Positions 43,165-54,199 of a stretch of DNA of 64,000 nt are shown here, piece after piece. Under the pieces are notes generated by a model. That model ran no database searches. It saw only the letters and a program-made list of their open reading frames with translations, and was not told where the DNA came from. The stretch is from Rhizobium sophoriradicis (GTDB lineage Bacteria > Pseudomonadota > Alphaproteobacteria > Rhizobiales > Rhizobiaceae), in contig NZ_RQIH01000003.1 of NCBI RefSeq assembly GCF_003939025.1, positions 1 through 64,000 of the forward strand. The letters run 5' to 3'. A program made the position numbers and the translations under genes. The stretch's first letter is position 1. Each line of letters starts with the position of its first letter.

Positions 43165-43333
43165 TGTTGGGAGAATCCGGTGCTTTCGCCACCGGTGCCG
43201 AAGGAGCAACCGCCCCGGAAACTCTCAGGCCAAAGGACCAGCAAGGGGCAGACGGAACTCTGGAGAGAAGCGTTCTCGAAACGCTCGCCGAAGGGATAAC
43301 AATCTCAGGCGTCAAGGACAGAGGGGGCTCAGG
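43165..43333 (+). promoter_or_regulatory. Tandem glycine riboswitch
   Basis: Two consecutive glycine aptamers. The first (about 43165-43255) contains GGGAGAA, GCCGAAGGAGCAA and CTCTCAGGCCAAAGGACC. The second (about 43259-43333) repeats the pattern with CTCTGGAGAG, GCCGAAGGGATAAC, AATCTCAGGCGTCAAGGAC and AGAGGGGG. This is the well-known cooperative gcvT element that turns on the glycine cleavage operon when glycine is abundant. The gcvT start lies 73 bases downstream. Confidence 0.95.
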
Positions 43334-43406
43334 AGAGAAGTGCGCAGCCGCGCCTTCAGATTTGAGCCGCGCCTTCGTGAGAAAGCGCAAACCCCGGAGG
43401 CGTCGT

Positions 43407-44543
43407 TTGGACGATACTGCTGCCCTGAAGAAAACCCCACTGCATGCCCTGCATCTCCAGCTCGGCGCCCGGATGGTGCCGTTCGCGGGTTACGACATGC
43501 CGGTGCAATATCCCGCCGGCGTGATGAAGGAACATCTTCATACCCGTACTGAGGCCGGCCTCTTCGACGTCTCCCATATGGGTCAGGTAATCGTGAAGGC
43601 GAAGTCGGGCAGTTATGAAGATGCGGCGCTGGCGCTCGAAAGCCTGGTGCCGGTCGACATCCTCGGCCTTGCCGAGGGTCGCCAGCGCTACGGCTTCTTC
43701 ACCGACGACACCGGCGGCATTCTCGACGATCTGATGATCACCCATGTCGACGACCACCTCTTCGTCGTCGTCAACGCTTCTTGCAAGGAGACCGACCTCG
43801 CCCATCTGCAGGCCCATATCGGCGACCAGTGCGACATCACGCTTCTGAACCGCGCTTTGATCGCGCTGCAGGGGCCGCGCGCCGTCGAGGTTCTCGCCGA
43901 ACTCTGGGCCGATGTCGCGGCGATGAAGTTCATGGATGTGCGCCATTGCCGCCTGCACGACGTTTCCTGTCTCGTCTCGCGCTCGGGCTATAGCGGCGAG
44001 GACGGCTTCGAGATCTCCATCCCTACGGACAAGGCCGTGGATGTCACCATGCGGTTGCTCGAACATCCCGATGTTCAGGCGATCGGCCTCGGCGCCCGTG
44101 ATTCGCTGCGCCTGGAAGCCGGTCTCTGCCTCTATGGCAACGATATCGACACCACCACCTCGCCGGTCGAGGCCGCTCTGGAATGGGCGATGCAGAAGGC
44201 CAGGCGAGGCAATGGCGCACGCGCCGGCGGGTTCCCGGGCTCCGGCCGCATCCTTTCCGAGCTCGAAAACGGCGCCGCCCGCCGCCGTGTCGGCCTGAAA
44301 CCGGAAGGCAAGGCGCCGGTGCGCGGCCACGCTAGACTCTACGCCGATGCCGAGGGCAAAGTCGAAATCGGTGAAGTCACTTCGGGCGGCTTCGGCCCCA
44401 GCGTCGAAGGCCCCGTCGCCATGGGTTACGTGCCGGTCTCCCATGCTGCGGCCGGCACGCTCATCTACGCCGAGGTGCGCGGCAAATATCTGCCGATCAC
44501 CGTCAGCGCCCTGCCCTTCGTCACACCGACCTACAAACGATAA
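43407..44543 (+). CDS. gcvT: Glycine cleavage system aminomethyltransferase (T protein)
   Basis: A 378-residue tetrahydrofolate-dependent aminomethyltransferase. The N-terminus ([28 protein letters not shown]) and [11 protein letters not shown] are typical, as are [21 protein letters not shown] and the ending [19 protein letters not shown] segment ([17 protein letters not shown]). I chose the TTG at 43407, with GGAGG 6 bases upstream; longer frames from 43119 run through the riboswitch and are not protein. It is the first gene of the gcvT-gcvH-gcvP operon. Confidence 0.95.
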   Translation: MDDTAALKKTPLHALHLQLGARMVPFAGYDMPVQYPAGVMKEHLHTRTEAGLFDVSHMGQVIVKAKSGSYEDAALALESLVPVDILGLAEGRQRYGFFTDDTGGILDDLMITHVDDHLFVVVNASCKETDLAHLQAHIGDQCDITLLNRALIALQGPRAVEVLAELWADVAAMKFMDVRHCRLHDVSCLVSRSGYSGEDGFEISIPTDKAVDVTMRLLEHPDVQAIGLGARDSLRLEAGLCLYGNDIDTTTSPVEAALEWAMQKARRGNGARAGGFPGSGRILSELENGAARRRVGLKPEGKAPVRGHARLYADAEGKVEIGEVTSGGFGPSVEGPVAMGYVPVSHAAAGTLIYAEVRGKYLPITVSALPFVTPTYKR

Positions 44544-44566
44544 ACCCATTCCAGAGAGGACGAACA

Positions 44567-44928
44567 ATGCTGAAATTTACCGAAGAACACGAATGGCTGA
44601 AGATCGAAGGCGGTATTGCGACCGTCGGCATCACCAATTATGCCGTCGATCAGCTCGGCGACCTGGTTTTTGTCGAACTGCCGGAAGTCGGCGCGACCTT
44701 CTCCAAGAACGGTAATGCCGCGACCGTTGAATCGGTCAAGGCCGCTTCCGACGTCTATTGTCCGCTTGACGGCGAGATCACCGAGGTCAATCCGGCCATC
44801 GTTGCCGATCCGTCGCTGGTCAATTCCGATCCTCAGGGTGCCGGTTGGTTCTTCAAGCTGAAGCTTGCCAATGCCGCGGATGCCGACGGCCTGCTCGACG
44901 AGGCCGCCTATAAGGAGCTCACCGCGTA

Positions 44929-44929
<1 letters not shown>
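44567..44929 (+). CDS. gcvH: Glycine cleavage system H protein
   Basis: A 120-residue lipoyl carrier protein. [16 protein letters not shown] and the lipoylation segment [19 protein letters not shown] are canonical, with the lipoyl lysine at residue 58. It shuttles the aminomethyl group between the P and T proteins and needs LipB (28186-28899) for modification. Its TAA stop overlaps the gcvP ATG by one base. Confidence 0.97.
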
Positions 44930-47793
<2,864 letters not shown>

Positions 47794-48147
47794 CGGCGGC
47801 GCCCGCTGTCCGGTGCGCACATAGTATCTCCCCTCACCCTAACCCTCTCCCCGTTTTACGGGGAGAGGGGACGTGCCCTGCGTAAGGTAGATGGGGACGG
47901 AGAGGCCGCGGCACATCCCCTTCGCCCCGCGCGCGGGGGTCCGAAGGACGGGTCGAGTCCAGTGGCTCGACCCCGGCGGTGCCGGCAGGCGATGAGGGGC
48001 CGATCTCGCCGATTGGAAGGGTTGCCATCCCAGAACAGTGGGTTCAAATTTAACCTTTCTTAGCAAGTCTCTGTTAGCAATTCGAAATGGGCGGTTGCCA
48101 CTCATCATGGATGTTGCCGCTGATCTCTGTTTTGCGTGCGGGTTCTT
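47794..48147. other. Intergenic region with a palindromic repeat
   Basis: About 350 bases without a convincing gene. The left part holds the hairpin at 47843-47869 within a CCCTCACCCTAACCCTCTCC context that is widely dispersed in rhizobial genomes. The central part is GC-rich with short self-complementary pieces. The right end is the lysozyme-gene leader. Confidence 0.6.
47843..47869. repeat. Palindromic repeat unit / hairpin
   Basis: CCCTCTCCCCGT (47843-47854) and ACGGGGAGAGGG (47858-47869) pair perfectly around a TTT loop. No T-run follows, so it looks more like a dispersed extragenic palindrome than a terminator, though it could stabilise the gcvP mRNA 3' end. Confidence 0.65.
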
Positions 48148-49188
48148 ATGCGTCCATCGGCTGTGCCAGCAATTCTCCTCGCCACCCTGATCCTCTCGGG
48201 ATGCGCCGCCAGTTCCGGCGCCGAAGATGTGCTCACCCCAGTGGCTTCGACGGAAACCACCAATGCGATCACGAAGCCGAGCGGCCCGATCCCGGCTGCT
48301 GCTGTGGGTGATGCTGCCCCGCAGACAAGCCCGCAGCTGCAGGCGCTGAGCTGGACAGGGCCGGTTCCGCAGCCGCAAGCGCTGGTGCCCGCAGAAAGGC
48401 CGGTCGGCATGCCGATGCCGACGGAGAGACCTGTCGCGATGCTCATGCCCGACAACCCGGCAATCGATCCCGGCATCAGCACGAAATCGCCGTCGCGCGG
48501 GCGGATCTACGGCCACCGCTTCCGCGACGCCAAGCCGATCAACTTCGGCAGAACCTCGCCGAGAAATCTGGCCGTGCACGGCGTCGACGTATCGCGCTGG
48601 CAGGGCGAGATCGACTGGGAGACGCTGCGAAAGCAAGGCGCGAACTTCGTCTACATCAAGGCGACGGACGGTGGCGATCACCTCGACCCAATGTTCAAGA
48701 AGAACTGGCGACGCGCCAAGGAAGCCGGTCTGAAACACGGCGCCTATCACTTCTTCTACTGGTGCCGGACAGCCGGCGAACAGGCCGACTGGTTCATCCG
48801 CAATGTGCCAAAGGAAGCAAACGCGCTTCCGCCCGTCATCGACGTCGAATGGAATGGCGAATCGAGCTGCAAGCGGCGCATTTCGCCCGCCCGCGTCCGG
48901 GAAAAGATGCAGGTCTTCATGGACAAGCTGGAGCGTCATTACGGCCAGCGCCCGATCATCTACACGGCGCCGGATTTCTACCGCGACAATCTGAAGGGCC
49001 AGATGCTCGACTATCCCTTCTGGCTGCGCTCGGTCGCCGCCCATCCCTCCAAGGTCTATCCGGGCCGCAAATGGGTCTTCTGGCAATATTCCGGTTCGGG
49101 TCTTTCCGACGGCGTCGACGGCAAGATCGACCTCAACGTCTTCAACGGCAACGAAAGCGATTGGCACGACTGGGTGGCGTCGCGCTAG
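48148..49188 (+). CDS. GH25 muramidase-like lipoprotein
   Basis: A 346-residue protein with a lipoprotein signal (VPAILLATLILSGC). A proline-rich, low-complexity region of about 100 residues follows, then a C-terminal glycoside hydrolase family 25 domain. Its hallmarks are VHGVDVSRWQGEIDWETLRKQGANFVYIKATDG, GAYHFFYWCRTAGEQADWF and PPVIDVEWNG, with the expected catalytic acidic residues. It may cut the muramic acid bond of peptidoglycan at the outer membrane or in the periplasm. The ATG at 48148 is preferred to the GTG at 48136; neither has a strong ribosome site. Confidence 0.85.
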   Translation: MRPSAVPAILLATLILSGCAASSGAEDVLTPVASTETTNAITKPSGPIPAAAVGDAAPQTSPQLQALSWTGPVPQPQALVPAERPVGMPMPTERPVAMLMPDNPAIDPGISTKSPSRGRIYGHRFRDAKPINFGRTSPRNLAVHGVDVSRWQGEIDWETLRKQGANFVYIKATDGGDHLDPMFKKNWRRAKEAGLKHGAYHFFYWCRTAGEQADWFIRNVPKEANALPPVIDVEWNGESSCKRRISPARVREKMQVFMDKLERHYGQRPIIYTAPDFYRDNLKGQMLDYPFWLRSVAAHPSKVYPGRKWVFWQYSGSGLSDGVDGKIDLNVFNGNESDWHDWVASR

Positions 49189-49328
49189 CGAAGCTGATTC
49201 CCGTGCCAATCCGGAACAGGCGGAACGGCAGGGCCCACGTCCTGTAGGTCTTTGCTAATGCAACGCCTTCAGCATTCCCTAAATCCTTGCGGGTAAAAGA
49301 CGATCATCCAGTTCTGGGGAAACGGCTG

Positions 49329-49634
49329 ATGAGCATATCGGGCATTACGAACACTGCTCTTTCGGGAATGCGGGCGCAGACGACGCGGATCGGCGCGATC
49401 GCCAACAACATCGCAAATAGCAGCACACCTGACTACGCCAGGCTGAACACCAGCCTCACTGCCGTTACATCAGGTGGTGTCAAAGCCGTCGTCAGCCCGA
49501 CGGCGTCGGACGTCGATCCCGCCACCGAACTGACCGACCTGCTCGAAGCCGAACTGGCCTACAAGGCGAACGCCGTGGTCTTCGAGACCGGCGCGGATCT
49601 GTGGGAAATGCTAATGAGCATTACGCGCGATTGA
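49329..49634 (+). CDS. Orphan flagellar basal-body rod-like protein
   Basis: A 101-residue protein with the flagellar rod N-terminal motif (SGITNTALSGMRAQTTRIGAIANNIANSSTPDYARLN, residues 3-39) and a rod-type C-terminal helix (ELTDLLEAELAYKANAVVFETGADLWEMLMSI). It lacks the long middle part of FlgB, FlgC, FlgF and FlgG and has no flagellar genes around it. The ATG at 49329 follows GGGGAAAC; the frame is open from 49287. It may be a stand-alone relative of FlgC, or a remnant with a new role. Confidence 0.78.
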   Translation: MSISGITNTALSGMRAQTTRIGAIANNIANSSTPDYARLNTSLTAVTSGGVKAVVSPTASDVDPATELTDLLEAELAYKANAVVFETGADLWEMLMSITRD

Positions 49635-49682
49635 GCGCTCCGTCCTAAGATAGGTCGCGCTATTCTACGCCGTCGCGATTCT

Positions 49683-50075
49683 TCAGGAATGCGCCGGCTC
49701 GCTCTGGCGCTGTGCGGCAAGGGACGCTAAATCGGCGGGTTTCAGCTCGACGGATTCGCCGCAGCCGCAGGCCGATGTCTGGTTCGGGTTGGTGAAGGTG
49801 AAGCCGGAGCGCAGCGTCGTCTGCTCGAAACCCATCTCTGTACCGAGCAGATAGAGCACGGCCGATGGTTCGACCCAGACCCTGGCGCCGTCGCGCTCGA
49901 TCAGGTCGTCCTTGGCGTTGGGTTCGGTCACGAGGTCGATGGTATATTCCATCCCGGCGCAGCCGCCCTTCTTGATGCCGACGCGAACGCCTTTGGCCTC
50001 CGGGCCGGAATTTTCCACGATCGCCTTGACGCGGGCCGCAGCCCCGTCCGTCATGCTCATCACTGCAAAGCCCAT
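49683..50075 (-). CDS. sufA: Iron-sulfur assembly scaffold/carrier SufA (HesB/IscA family)
   Basis: A 130-residue A-type carrier. The three conserved cysteines are in KKGGCAGMEY and TSACGCGESVEL. It accepts Fe-S clusters from SufBCD and passes them to apoproteins. I chose the ATG at 50075, spaced 9 bases from GGAAGGAG; upstream ATGs overlap that site. It is the last gene of the suf operon. Confidence 0.93.
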   Translation of the reverse strand: MGFAVMSMTDGAAARVKAIVENSGPEAKGVRVGIKKGGCAGMEYTIDLVTEPNAKDDLIERDGARVWVEPSAVLYLLGTEMGFEQTTLRSGFTFTNPNQTSACGCGESVELKPADLASLAAQRQSEPAHS

Positions 50076-50168
50076 CGGCTTCATCTCCTTCCACAACCGG
50101 GGTCAAGATCCGGTGCTTCGTGATTCAAATGTAGTCGTCCGAGGTAAACGGATCAATACCGCGGGATG

Positions 50169-50549
50169 TCAGTACCAGCCGACGGCGACCTGCGCCTCTT
50201 CCGACATGCGGTCCGGCGTCCACGGCGGATCGAAGGTCATTTCGACCTCGACGCCGGACACGCCTTCAACGGCACCGACGGCGTTTTCCACCCAGCCCGG
50301 CATCTCGCCGGCCACCGGGCAGCCCGGGGCGGTCAGCGTCATCATGATCTTCACCATCCTGTCGTCCTCGATGTCGATCTTGTAGATCAGACCGAGTTCG
50401 AAGATGTCGGCGGGAATTTCCGGATCATAGACGGTCTTCAGCGCGCCGATGACGTCGTCGCTCAGCCGTGCCAGTTCATCGGCCGGAATGCTGGAATGCA
50501 CGATGCCTTCGCGCACGTCGATCTTCTGTTCGCTTTCGTCCAGGCTCAT
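50169..50549 (-). CDS. sufT: SUF system protein SufT/SufX (MIP18/DUF59 family)
   Basis: A 126-residue protein of the DUF59/MIP18 family. ALKTVYDPEIPADIFELGLIYKIDI is the family core, and TLTAPGCPVAGEMPGWVENAV contains the conserved cysteine. It assists Fe-S cluster maturation or transfer. The position between sufS and sufA matches the sufX gene of the Rhizobium leguminosarum suf operon. GAGGAG lies 8 bases upstream of the ATG at 50549. Confidence 0.92.
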   Translation of the reverse strand: MSLDESEQKIDVREGIVHSSIPADELARLSDDVIGALKTVYDPEIPADIFELGLIYKIDIEDDRMVKIMMTLTAPGCPVAGEMPGWVENAVGAVEGVSGVEVEMTFDPPWTPDRMSEEAQVAVGWY

Positions 50550-50561
50550 CACGGACACTCC

Positions 50562-51803
50562 TCAAGCAAAGAACTTGCGCGCATATTCAAGCGCATCGGC
50601 CAGGGCATCGACCTCGGCGCGGGTATTGTACATGCCGAAGGATGCACGGCATGTGGAGGTGACGCCGAAGCGTTTCAAGAGCGGCATGGCGCAATGCGTG
50701 CCGGCGCGCACCGCAATGCCCTGTCGGTCGATCACCATCGAGACGTCGTGGGCGTGGATGCCGGCAAGCTCGAAGGAAAAGATACTGCCCTTGTCGGGCG
50801 CCGTTCCGAACATGCGCAGTGAATTGACCGATTTCAGCCGTTCCACAGCATAAGAGGCAAGATCGGCTTCATGCCGGGCAATCGCCTCGCGGCCGACCTT
50901 CTCCATATAGTCGAGCGCATAACCGAGCCCGATCGCCTGGACGATCGGCGGCGTGCCGGCCTCGAAGCGATGCGGCGGATCGTTGTAGGTGACCGCATCC
51001 TCGGCGACCTCGAAGATCATCTCGCCGCCGCCCTGGAAAGGACGCATCTGGGCAAGCCGTTCCTTCTTGCCGTAGAGAACGCCGATGCCCGACGGGCCGT
51101 AGAGCTTGTGGCCGGTCATGACGTACCAGTCGCAATCGATATCCTGAACGTCAACGGGCAGGTGCACGGCGCCCTGGCTGCCGTCGATCAAGACCGGAAT
51201 GCCGCGTTCATGGGCGATGCGGCAGACTTCCTTGACGGGGACGATCGTGCCGAGCGCATTCGACATATGGGTGATGGCGACGAGCTTGGTGCGCTCCGTC
51301 AGGCTCTTTTCGAAATCCTCGATATGGAAGGCGCCCTCGTCGTCCACCGGCACCCAGACCAGTTTGGCGCCCTGCCGCTCGCGAATGAAATGCCAGGGCA
51401 CGATGTTGGAGTGGTGCTCCATGATCGTCAGGACGATCTCGTCACCTTCGCCGAGCTTGGGCATGCCCCAGCCATAGGCGACGGTGTTGATCGCTTCCGT
51501 CGAATTCTTGGTGAGGACGATGTCGTTGACCGACGGGGCGTTGAGGAAACGGCGGACCTTTTCGCGCGCCGCCTCATAGGCATCGGTCGCGGCATTGGAG
51601 AGATAGTGAAGACCGCGATGCACGTTGGCGTATTCATGGGCGTAGGCATGCGAGATCGCGTCGATCACCGACTGCGGCTTCTGGGCCGAGGCGCCATTGT
51701 CGAGATAGACCAGCGGCTTGCCGTGCACCTTCTCCGCCAGGATCGGAAAATCCCGGCGGATGGCTTCGACGTCGTATTGCGTGGCCGGCACGATCTTGTC
51801 CAT
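50562..51803 (-). CDS. sufS: Cysteine desulfurase SufS
   Basis: A 413-residue group II cysteine desulfurase. The PLP lysine lies in WYVMTGHKLYGPSGIGVLYGKKE and the active-site cysteine in VTSTCRASFGMYNTRAEVD. RDFPILAEKVHGKPLVYLDNGASAQKPQ is the SufS N-terminus. It mobilises sulfur from cysteine for SufBCD. It is 12 bases downstream of sufD and is the second of two desulfurase genes in the operon (the other is at 55863). No sufE partner was seen. Confidence 0.95.
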   Translation of the reverse strand: MDKIVPATQYDVEAIRRDFPILAEKVHGKPLVYLDNGASAQKPQSVIDAISHAYAHEYANVHRGLHYLSNAATDAYEAAREKVRRFLNAPSVNDIVLTKNSTEAINTVAYGWGMPKLGEGDEIVLTIMEHHSNIVPWHFIRERQGAKLVWVPVDDEGAFHIEDFEKSLTERTKLVAITHMSNALGTIVPVKEVCRIAHERGIPVLIDGSQGAVHLPVDVQDIDCDWYVMTGHKLYGPSGIGVLYGKKERLAQMRPFQGGGEMIFEVAEDAVTYNDPPHRFEAGTPPIVQAIGLGYALDYMEKVGREAIARHEADLASYAVERLKSVNSLRMFGTAPDKGSIFSFELAGIHAHDVSMVIDRQGIAVRAGTHCAMPLLKRFGVTSTCRASFGMYNTRAEVDALADALEYARKFFA

Positions 51804-51815
51804 TGTTATATCCGA

Positions 51816-53090
51816 TCAGGCGTGCTTTTCGAGCCAGGCCGAAATCACGCCTTCCAGCACCTCGACCAGGGCTTCGTCTTCCAATTCCTCGACGATCTCG
51901 GCGACGAAGGCGTTGACGAGCATTGCCCGCGCCTTCTTCTCCGGAATGCCGCGCGCCATCATGTAATAGAGATGATTGGCGTCGATATCGGTCACCGTCG
52001 CGCCGTGGCCGCATTGGACGTCGTCGGCGAAGATCTCGAGCTCGGGCTTGACCGAGAACTCGGCATCGTCGGACATCAGCAGCGTGTTGCAGGCCATTTT
52101 GGCGTCGGTCTTCTGTGCATCGGGCGCCACCCGGATCATGCCCTGGAAGACGCCCTTGGCGCGGTCGAAGACGACATTGCGGATCACCTCGGTCGAGCCG
52201 GTATGCGGCACGTCGTGACCGAGCACCATCGTCACGTCGGTATGGCTGTCGGCTCCAAGCAGGTTGATGCCGCGCAGGGTAAGGTCGGCGCCCTCGCCCG
52301 TCACCTTGATGTGCAGTTCCTGACGCACCAATTTGCCACCGGCATTGATGACGAACAGGCGAAGCTTGGCGTCAGCGCCGAGATCGACGCGGATCTGGCC
52401 GAGATGCGTATCGTCGGCCCCCTGCTGCTGCAGGATGATCCAGGTCAGCTCCGTGCCTTTGCCGATGGTGATGTCACTGATATGGGACACGAAGGCAGCA
52501 TCGCCCGTCACCGCACGGTGACGCTCGATAACGGTTGCCTTGACGCCGGCGCCGAAAGAAACCGGAAGGCGCGTATGCGTCTGCCCGCCAGCATGGATGA
52601 ACTGGATCTCGAGCGGATTTTCAAGCTCGGTATCAGCAGGCACATCGACCACATAGCCGTCACGTACGAAGCTGCCATTGATGCGGCCGACCGCATCGTC
52701 GCTGCCGAGCGCATCGAGCCGGACCGCGGCCGAACCGTCGCGCAGACTTTCGCTATAGGCGGACACGCCAAGAGCCTCTGCGGCCACCTTCTGATTGGCA
52801 TGGCCTTGGATCACCGCCAGCACCCTGGATCCCGCGACGAGCGGCTCGAGCGGGTCGGAGCCGGCATCGCCTGCCTGCGGCGGCAAGGCGCGCAGCAGGC
52901 TTTTGAAATCAGTGTAATGCCAGGCTTCGATGCGGCGCGTCGGCAGGCCGGCCTTCTTCAGGTCATCGAGAAGCCGGTCGCGCAGCGCCGTCACCGCGCC
53001 GTTGCCCGGCAGGTCGCCGATCTGCTGATTGAAGGCCTCGATCAGCGCCGTTTCGGCCGCGGTCAGGCGGCTCGTCGTCTGCATGTTCAT
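51816..53090 (-). CDS. sufD: Fe-S cluster assembly protein SufD
   Basis: A 424-residue beta-helix scaffold subunit of the SufBC2D complex. It has the SufB/D-family regions NIEVDIPADTELENPLEIQFIH-like (VVDVPADTELENPLEI), GADSHTDVTMVLGHDVPHTGSTEVIRNVVFDRAKGVFQGMIRV, and FADDVQCGHGATVTDIDANHLYYMMARGIPEKKARAMLVNAF. The ATG at 53090 has AAGGA 9 bases upstream. It is preceded by sufC and followed by sufS. Confidence 0.95.
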   Translation of the reverse strand: MNMQTTSRLTAAETALIEAFNQQIGDLPGNGAVTALRDRLLDDLKKAGLPTRRIEAWHYTDFKSLLRALPPQAGDAGSDPLEPLVAGSRVLAVIQGHANQKVAAEALGVSAYSESLRDGSAAVRLDALGSDDAVGRINGSFVRDGYVVDVPADTELENPLEIQFIHAGGQTHTRLPVSFGAGVKATVIERHRAVTGDAAFVSHISDITIGKGTELTWIILQQQGADDTHLGQIRVDLGADAKLRLFVINAGGKLVRQELHIKVTGEGADLTLRGINLLGADSHTDVTMVLGHDVPHTGSTEVIRNVVFDRAKGVFQGMIRVAPDAQKTDAKMACNTLLMSDDAEFSVKPELEIFADDVQCGHGATVTDIDANHLYYMMARGIPEKKARAMLVNAFVAEIVEELEDEALVEVLEGVISAWLEKHA

Positions 53091-53114
53091 GGAGGTTGTC
53101 CTTTCCACCCGAAC

Positions 53115-53870
53115 TCAGGCCGCCGTGCCGATGATATCGGCATATCCGTTGGCTTCGAGCTCATGCGCCAGCGTTTTGTCGCCCGACTTGATCACCTGGC
53201 CCTTGTAGAGCACGTGGACGGTATCCGGCACGATATAGTCGAGCAGGCGCTGATAGTGAGTGATGACGACGACGGCGCGATCGGGCGAACGCAACGCGTT
53301 GACACCGTCGGCGACGATCTTCAGCGCGTCGATATCGAGGCCGGAATCGGTTTCGTCGAGCACGCAGAGCTTCGGTTCCAGCAGCGCCATCTGCAGGATC
53401 TCGGCGCGCTTCTTCTCGCCGCCGGAGAAGCCGACGTTCAGCGGACGCTTCAGCATCTCGGTGTTGATCTGCAGCTTGCCGGCGGCATCCTTGACGCGGC
53501 GCATGAAGTCCGGCGTCGTCAGCTCGTCCTCGCCGCGCGCCTTGCGCTGCTCGTTCATCGCGACCTTGAGGAATTGCATGGTGGCGACACCCGGGATTTC
53601 GACCGGATACTGGAAGGCGAGGAAAATGCCCTTGGCGGCGCGCTCGGCAGGATCGAGCTCGAGGATGCTCTCGCCATTATAGAGGATGTCGCCTTCGGTC
53701 ACTTCATAATCTTCGCGGCCGGACAGCACATAGGAGAGCGTCGACTTGCCGGAGCCGTTCGGCCCCATGATAGCGGCCACTTCCCCGGCCTTCACAGTCA
53801 GATTCAGACCACGGATAATCTCGGTGCCGTCTTCGGCGATGCGGGCATGAAGGTTTCTGATTTCAAGCAT
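53115..53870 (-). CDS. sufC: Fe-S assembly ATPase SufC
   Basis: A 251-residue ABC-type ATPase. Walker A is GPNGSGKST, the signature FSGGEKKR, and Walker B KLCVLDETDSGLDID. The SufC-specific REDYEVTEGDILYNGE and FLAFQYPVEIPGV are present. It energises the SufBC2D scaffold. Its ATG lies 80 bases downstream of the small gene that separates it from sufB. Confidence 0.96.
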   Translation of the reverse strand: MLEIRNLHARIAEDGTEIIRGLNLTVKAGEVAAIMGPNGSGKSTLSYVLSGREDYEVTEGDILYNGESILELDPAERAAKGIFLAFQYPVEIPGVATMQFLKVAMNEQRKARGEDELTTPDFMRRVKDAAGKLQINTEMLKRPLNVGFSGGEKKRAEILQMALLEPKLCVLDETDSGLDIDALKIVADGVNALRSPDRAVVVITHYQRLLDYIVPDTVHVLYKGQVIKSGDKTLAHELEANGYADIIGTAA

Positions 53871-53950
53871 CTTTGGTTCCTGCGTTTTTCTGCGTAGCTC
53901 ACTGAGAGCTTCGTGTAATTTCTAATGGCGTCGATATGTTGCGCTCGGCG

Positions 53951-54196
53951 CTATCGCCCGAAAAAACGGACGACGCGGAAAACCGCGACCGTTACGAGCC
54001 AAACCCATTCGAGAAATTCCGGGATCCCTTGCATGATCTTCCCCGGTTTTTCCATGCGCTGCCGGAGGAACACATAAGGCCGCTCCGGCGGCGTCTCGGT
54101 CTCGTTTCTTGCCTCGCGGGGGCGAATTTTCGCCAATATGTCCCCGCGCATATTTGTCAGGCGTTCAAGAATGCGCTTCTTGTCCGCTTCGCTCAT
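53951..54196 (-). CDS. Small hypothetical protein between sufB and sufC
   Basis: An 81-residue protein starting 3 bases after the sufB stop, so it is translated as part of the suf operon. The N-terminal half is basic and helical (EADKKRILERLTNMRGDILAKIRPREARNE), the middle is proline-rich, and the C-terminus is a hydrophobic helix with aromatic residues (IPEFLEWVWLVTVAVFRVVRFF) that could reach the membrane. I do not recognise the family. Its position suggests a role in Fe-S biogenesis or its localisation. Confidence 0.68.
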   Translation of the reverse strand: MSEADKKRILERLTNMRGDILAKIRPREARNETETPPERPYVFLRQRMEKPGKIMQGIPEFLEWVWLVTVAVFRVVRFFGR

Positions 54197-54199
54197 GTG

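Noticed and set aside
43119..43406. N-terminal extension of gcvT
   Set aside because: This sequence is the tandem glycine riboswitch and leader; the TTG at 43407 has the ribosome site.
50871..53897. Open frame of 1008 codons on the plus strand opposite sufS, sufD and sufC
   Set aside because: It is an antisense shadow in GC-rich DNA: the minus-strand genes have clear family motifs and ribosome sites, while this frame gives no recognisable domain.
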